NCBI GenBank assembly: GCA_903827075.1
Contig: CAIKGX010000091.1
Location: 1 to 9,673 of the forward strand
DNA length: 9,673 bases
Direction: 5' to 3'
DNA from: an uncultured beta proteobacterium
GTDB taxonomy: Bacteria; Pseudomonadota; Gammaproteobacteria; Burkholderiales; Burkholderiaceae
The notes under the pieces were generated by a model. The model searched no databases and was not told the DNA's origin. It was given only the letters and a program-made list of their open reading frames with translations. Shown here one piece after another: positions 7,171 to 9,673 of the stretch; within the stretch, counting starts at the first letter, position 1, and the number at the start of each line of letters is the position of its first letter. The position numbers and the translations under genes were made by a program.

Positions 7171-7569
7171 TTATTCGGCGGCTGGAGCAGCAACTGCTTT
7201 AACCTTGCGCGCAGGAAGCTTCTCTTTAATACGTGCAGACTTACCTGAACGATCGCGCAAGTAATATAACTTTGCACGACGAACATCACCGCGGCGCTTC
7301 ACTTCAATGCTCGCGATCAATGGTGAGTAAGTTTGGAATGTACGCTCTACACCTTCGCCAGATGAAATCTTGCGAACGATAAAGCTGGAATTCAGACCAC
7401 GATTGCGTTTAGCAATCACAACACCTTCAAATGCTTGAGTACGCTTACGTGTACCTTCCACTACGTTTACACCAACGACTACTGTATCGCCAGGAGCAAA
7501 ACTTGGAAGTACTTTGTTGGCACTTAAGCGAGCAATTTCTTCTTGCTCAATTTTTTCGATCAAATTCAT
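7171..7569 (-). CDS. rplS: 50S ribosomal protein L19 (bL19)
   Basis: A 132-residue bL19, slightly longer than the E. coli protein (115) through a basic and Ala-rich tail. It sits at the 30S-50S interface and is the last gene of the rpsP-rimM-trmD-rplS operon. Conserved stretches are [20 protein letters not shown] from 24, [14 protein letters not shown] at 45-58, [18 protein letters not shown] and the closing [19 protein letters not shown] good Shine-Dalgarno, AAGGAT, lies 6 nt before the ATG. A strong terminator follows its stop. The 126-bp spacer between trmD and rplS is unusually long for this operon and holds a 14-codon ORF ending 2 nt before the ATG. Confidence 0.97.
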   Translation of the reverse strand: MNLIEKIEQEEIARLSANKVLPSFAPGDTVVVGVNVVEGTRKRTQAFEGVVIAKRNRGLNSSFIVRKISSGEGVERTFQTYSPLIASIEVKRRGDVRRAKLYYLRDRSGKSARIKEKLPARKVKAVAAPAAE

Positions 7570-7571
7570 TA

Positions 7572-7616
7572 TTAATCCTTAAACATCTTGTCAGCGTTTA
7601 ATCCCGAGACTTTCAT
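7572..7616 (-). CDS. Possible 14-codon upstream ORF of rplS
   Basis: In the trmD-rplS spacer an ATG at 7616 opens [14 protein letters not shown] and stops at TAA 7572-7574, two bases before the rplS ATG. Its last codons, AAG GAT TAA, contain the rplS ribosome binding site. If translated it could couple or tune rplS initiation. It has no clear Shine-Dalgarno of its own and resembles no known leader peptide, so chance is a real alternative. Confidence 0.15.
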   Translation of the reverse strand: MKVSGLNADKMFKD

Positions 7617-7695
7617 CAACGGACCAGACAGAGGATGTAGTTAAAACCATTTCACTAAACCAAAACACAAGCTTTCAATTCAACCCTGAGATAAA

Positions 7696-8442
7696 TCACA
7701 GCGTACGAAGAAATTGCTCATCTTCACGGCTTAGCAACCCATTAGCTCTAGCTGATTTAATTAAATCAGGCCTTAGCCTTAACGTCAGCTCTAAAGACTT
7801 CTGCCGACGCCAATCTGCTATTTTAGCGTGATGTCCGCCTAAAAGCACGTCCGGCACCGATAAATTTTCATATATTTCTGGGCGGGTGTAATGAGGATGG
7901 TCCAAAAGACCATTCACAAAGCTGTCTTGAATGGCTGATTCGCCATCCCCCAGAGCACCTGGAATGAGACGAATGACTGCATCCATCATGATCATTGCAG
8001 GCAATTCACCCCCAGAAACCACAAAATCACCCATGGATAGCTGTAAATCGACATTGCGATCAACAAAGCGTTGGTCTACAGCCTCATAACGACCACAAAT
8101 CAAAGTTAAATGACCATAATTGAGGATATCTGTCGCTATCTTTTGAGAAAAGACCTCCCCCTGGGGGGCCAGAAGACAGATTGGGCCAGAAACAACACCT
8201 TGGGACTGATGGGCGCCCTTTACAGCACTCATCGTATCTTCCAAGGGTTTTGCCATCATAACCATGCCTGGACCACCACCATAAGCCCGATCATCCACAG
8301 TCTTGCGGGGATCAGAACAAAAATCACGGGGATTCCACAAATTCACGCTGGCGAGGCCTTGCTCGCAAGCGCGCCCAGTAATACCCCACTGCGTTAAAGC
8401 AGTGAACATTTCCGGAAATAAGCTGACTACATCAAAGCGCAT
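7696..8442 (-). CDS. trmD: tRNA (guanine-N1)-methyltransferase
   Basis: A 248-residue SPOUT methyltransferase that makes m1G37 in tRNAs reading CNN codons and Pro codons, preventing +1 frameshifting. The trefoil-knot SAM pocket is visible in LLAPQGE (90-96), LICGRYEAVDQRF (114-126) and SMGDFVVSGGELPA (136-149). DDRAYGGGPGMVMM lies at 50-63, and the catalytic Asp is Asp173 in QDSF, followed by HPHYTRPE at 182-189. The ATG at 8442 is 39 bp after rimM, with no Shine-Dalgarno but a TATAAA hexamer 8 nt upstream. This suggests an internal promoter giving an almost leaderless trmD mRNA, in addition to readthrough from rpsP. Length is typical of the family. Confidence 0.97.
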   Translation of the reverse strand: MRFDVVSLFPEMFTALTQWGITGRACEQGLASVNLWNPRDFCSDPRKTVDDRAYGGGPGMVMMAKPLEDTMSAVKGAHQSQGVVSGPICLLAPQGEVFSQKIATDILNYGHLTLICGRYEAVDQRFVDRNVDLQLSMGDFVVSGGELPAMIMMDAVIRLIPGALGDGESAIQDSFVNGLLDHPHYTRPEIYENLSVPDVLLGGHHAKIADWRRQKSLELTLRLRPDLIKSARANGLLSREDEQFLRTL

Positions 8443-8450
8443 AGTGGAGA

Positions 8451-8479
8451 TTTATACAGATTACAAGGCAGTTTGGCTA
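8451..8479 (-). promoter_or_regulatory. Possible internal promoter for trmD (-35 and -10)
   Basis: On the minus strand TAGCCA (8479-8474, 4 of 6 to TTGACA) and TATAAA (8456-8451, 5 of 6 to TATAAT) are separated by the ideal 17 bp. The -10 ends 8 nt before the trmD ATG, so the leader would be about 1-2 nt. The -35 overlaps the region just after the rimM stop codon. Confidence 0.4.
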
Positions 8480-8481
8480 GC

Positions 8482-9045
8482 TTACCAATCCGCCTGCCAA
8501 TCTAAGGTAATGAGTTGTTTTGGTAAGTCAACATTCTGCACGACCTCTTTTACAAAGGGAACGAGTTGTTTGATTGTTTTAGTTTCAAAATCCCCAAGGG
8601 CAATAACACCATGGGCACCATTATCAGTAACATCAACAACCTCTCCTAAGCTTTCACCCTGGAGATTAACTGCTTTGCAGCCAATGAGATCAACCCAGTA
8701 ATAACTATCACTCTCTGCCTGTGGAAAGACATCTCGCCCCACTAAGATTCGCGCACCTTTTAGGGCTTGCGCTTGGTCACGATCAGCAATGCCATCTAAG
8801 GCAATGACCACTGTGCCGCTATGCATCTTGGCCTGCTTTACTTTGTATAAACGCAATGAAGCCTGCTCATGAGATGCAGTAACACCTGCACTACGACGAG
8901 GAATGAGGGATAACCAAATTTCTTTACTAGATAAGAGGGCTACAGGATCGGATGAATGCGGGCGAACCTTAATTTGGCCTTGTAAGCCTTGAGCATCTTG
9001 AACAGCGCCAAGCTCAATCAAATCATCAAGGGAGGGTGTGCTCAT
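8482..9045 (-). CDS. rimM: Ribosome maturation factor RimM
   Basis: A 187-residue 30S assembly factor that binds ribosomal protein S19 and helps mature the 3' (head) domain of 16S rRNA. The N-terminal beta-barrel opens with ELGAVQDAQGLQGQIKVRP (11-29), the family's GxxGLxGxxKV pattern. The C-terminal PRC-barrel starts at SYYWVDLIGC, continues with GESLGEVVDVTDNGAH and ends with LVPFVKEVV and ITLDWQADW. Family length is about 170-190. The start at 9045 is supported by AGGTG 8 nt upstream. The gene lies between rpsP and trmD as in most proteobacteria. The spacer upstream holds complementary repeats and a 19-codon ORF ending 5 nt before this ATG. Confidence 0.96.
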   Translation of the reverse strand: MSTPSLDDLIELGAVQDAQGLQGQIKVRPHSSDPVALLSSKEIWLSLIPRRSAGVTASHEQASLRLYKVKQAKMHSGTVVIALDGIADRDQAQALKGARILVGRDVFPQAESDSYYWVDLIGCKAVNLQGESLGEVVDVTDNGAHGVIALGDFETKTIKQLVPFVKEVVQNVDLPKQLITLDWQADW

Positions 9046-9050
9046 ATCGA

Positions 9051-9110
9051 TTACACCTGCTCTCTCAAAATAACACCACCAATAATGCCTACTGCTAAAG
9101 ACTCTGCCAT
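9051..9110 (-). CDS. Possible 19-codon ORF just upstream of rimM
   Basis: An ATG at 9110 opens MAESLAVGIIGGVILREQV, a short hydrophobic peptide, and ends at TAA 9051-9053, five bases before the rimM ATG. Its CAG GTG codons carry the rimM Shine-Dalgarno. The start codon lies in the loop of the hairpin at 9094-9128. There is no good ribosome site for it, and no homology is recognised. It could be a coupling or leader ORF or simply chance. Confidence 0.15.
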   Translation of the reverse strand: MAESLAVGIIGGVILREQV

Positions 9111-9142
9111 CAAGATAAAGTCTTTAGCGATGAAGTCTTTAG
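9094..9142 (-). repeat. Two direct copies facing one complementary copy: alternative hairpins
   Basis: On the plus strand GCTAAAGACT (9094-9103) is a perfect inverted repeat of AGTCTTTAGC (9119-9128), with a 15-nt loop. A further copy, AGTCTTTAG (9134-9142), lies 5 nt beyond. In the mRNA either upstream copy can pair with the single downstream copy, but not both at once. The distal copy includes the natural rpsP stop codon. No U-tract follows, so it does not look like a terminator. Confidence 0.7.
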
Positions 9143-9383
9143 ACTGCAGGATTATTTTTGATCAAACGAACAACTGTTGGAGAAACTTGCGCACCACACC
9201 AGTCCAGTAGGTCAAACGGTCTTGAGCAATGCGCATGGCTTGCTCTGACTCAGCTGCCTGTGGATTGTAGTAACCAATACGCTCGATAAAGTTCGAGTCG
9301 CGACGGTTGCGCTTATCAGTAGCAACGATGCTGAAAAAAGGGCGCTTCTTAGAGCCGCCGCGTGCCAGTCGAATGACGACCAT
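9139..9383 (-). CDS. rpsP: 30S ribosomal protein S16 (bS16), frameshifted near the C-terminus
   Basis: First gene of the rpsP-rimM-trmD-rplS operon; bS16 is a primary 30S assembly protein. Residues 1-63 are normal: [34 protein letters not shown] and [11 protein letters not shown]. As given, the frame then reads [10 protein letters not shown] and stops at 9162, a 73-residue product. The next frame restores the family ending, [18 protein letters not shown], and stops at 9139-9141, giving 81 residues, close to the usual 82. The shift equals one missing G in the coding strand (a CC at 9194-9195 that should be CCC). A sequencing or assembly error is the simplest cause because the gene is normally essential; I therefore treat it as a CDS, not a dead gene. 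The start is supported by AAGGA 6 nt upstream. Confidence 0.9.
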
Positions 9384-9616
9384 ACTTATTCCTTAAAATC
9401 TAAAATGAAAACAGGTTGATTACAACCCAATGAAATTTCTACACAAACTTTAGGCTCCAGCTAACTGAGCAAATAAATAAAACAAATGCACGGTATAGCG
9501 GAAAACCTCATATTCTAGACGAAAACCCCTACTTCATCCACCTATTTAAGCTTCTGCCATATTGGCTTAATCAGTAGAATGGAGGCTAGTAAAAATTAAA
9601 AATTCCAATAAAAACA
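9384..9616 (-). promoter_or_regulatory. rpsP: AT-rich upstream region of the rpsP operon
   Basis: Up to 290 bp to the window edge contain no convincing complete gene on either strand. It must hold the rpsP operon promoter, but I cannot place it: candidates such as TAGAAT in the middle of the region lack a good -35. An A/T tract around 9588-9615 could act as an UP element. A small hairpin, GGTTG/CAACC around a 4-nt loop (9414-9427), lies about 30 nt before the rpsP start, in what would be its leader. Confidence 0.35.
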
Positions 9617-9673
9617 ATGATTTATAAGATTATGACCCTCAAAATATCCTTGTTTATCCGCCTAAAACAGCCC
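9617..9673 (+). CDS. Possible 5' end of a divergent gene (partial, unrecognised)
   Basis: From ATG 9617 (or ATG 9632) the plus strand stays open to the window edge, reading MIYKIMTLKISLFIRLKQP. The second start would give a basic-hydrophobic MTLKISLFIRL opening, which looks like the N-terminus of a membrane protein. Only 19 codons are visible and no clear ribosome site is present, so this may be chance. The long AT-rich gap between it and rpsP would suit a divergent promoter region. Confidence 0.25.
   Translation, partial: MIYKIMTLKISLFIRLKQP

Noticed and set aside
8303..8701. 132-codon plus-strand open frame across the trmD/rimM junction
   Set aside because: Antisense to two certain genes and without recognisable protein features.
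8989..9210. 73-codon plus-strand open frame over the rimM-rpsP spacer
   Set aside because: Runs antisense to rimM and rpsP, has no ribosome site and reads as low-information sequence.
9460..9478. tRNA D-arm-like string on the minus strand (GCTCAGTTAGCTGGAGC) upstream of rpsP
   Set aside because: The flanks give no acceptor stem, anticodon arm or T-arm, so there is no tRNA gene.
1..9673. Mobile elements, CRISPR arrays, integrase genes or defence systems
   Set aside because: No transposase, terminal repeats, spaced repeat arrays or defence motifs were seen; gene content is core housekeeping.

Overview
The window reads as an ordinary housekeeping stretch of a compact, moderate-GC betaproteobacterial chromosome. 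Gene content and order (thyA-folA; pmbA/mog; orn/M48 peptidase-rsgA; CobD-like and Nudix genes; rpsP-rimM-trmD-rplS) fit Burkholderiales, and the low spacer content and closest remembered protein sequences suggest Polynucleobacter or a close relative. That placement is inference from memory, not a search.

Layout from left to right. Bases 1-41 are the last codons of thyA (+), followed by folA (+), the thymidylate/folate pair. pmbA (-) meets folA tail to tail and diverges from mog (+) across 26 bp. mog converges on orn (-), which diverges from an M48/Ste24-type membrane protease (+) across 15 bp. The protease is followed after 7 bp by rsgA (+). rsgA overlaps the 3' end of a CobD/CbiB-family membrane protein gene (-) by 56 bp. 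That gene is joined by an ATGA overlap to a Nudix (CoA-pyrophosphatase-like) gene upstream. A strong hairpin terminator at 7124-7151 separates the Nudix gene from the operon rpsP-rimM-trmD-rplS, which runs leftward from 9383 to 7171. The last 290 bp (9384-9673) are an AT-rich upstream region with no convincing complete gene.

Functionally the window is rich in ribosome and RNA work: bS16 and RimM (30S assembly), RsgA (30S maturation GTPase), TrmD (tRNA m1G37), bL19, and Orn (final step of RNA decay). FolA and ThyA make the folate and dTMP supply, Mog serves molybdenum cofactor synthesis, and PmbA is half of the TldD/E protease.

No new defence, mobile or biosynthetic system is visible. Four observations deserve a second look. 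(1) rpsP carries an apparent one-base deletion that replaces its C-terminus. (2) Four genes without a Shine-Dalgarno (pmbA, mog, the M48 gene, Nudix) each have a -10-like hexamer ending exactly 6 nt before the ATG, predicting leaderless mRNAs, two of them in very tight divergent promoters; trmD is a near match. (3) The rpsP-rimM spacer holds two direct copies of a 9-10 nt element, both complementary to a third, so two exclusive hairpins are possible. (4) Tiny ORFs end 2 nt before rplS and 5 nt before rimM.
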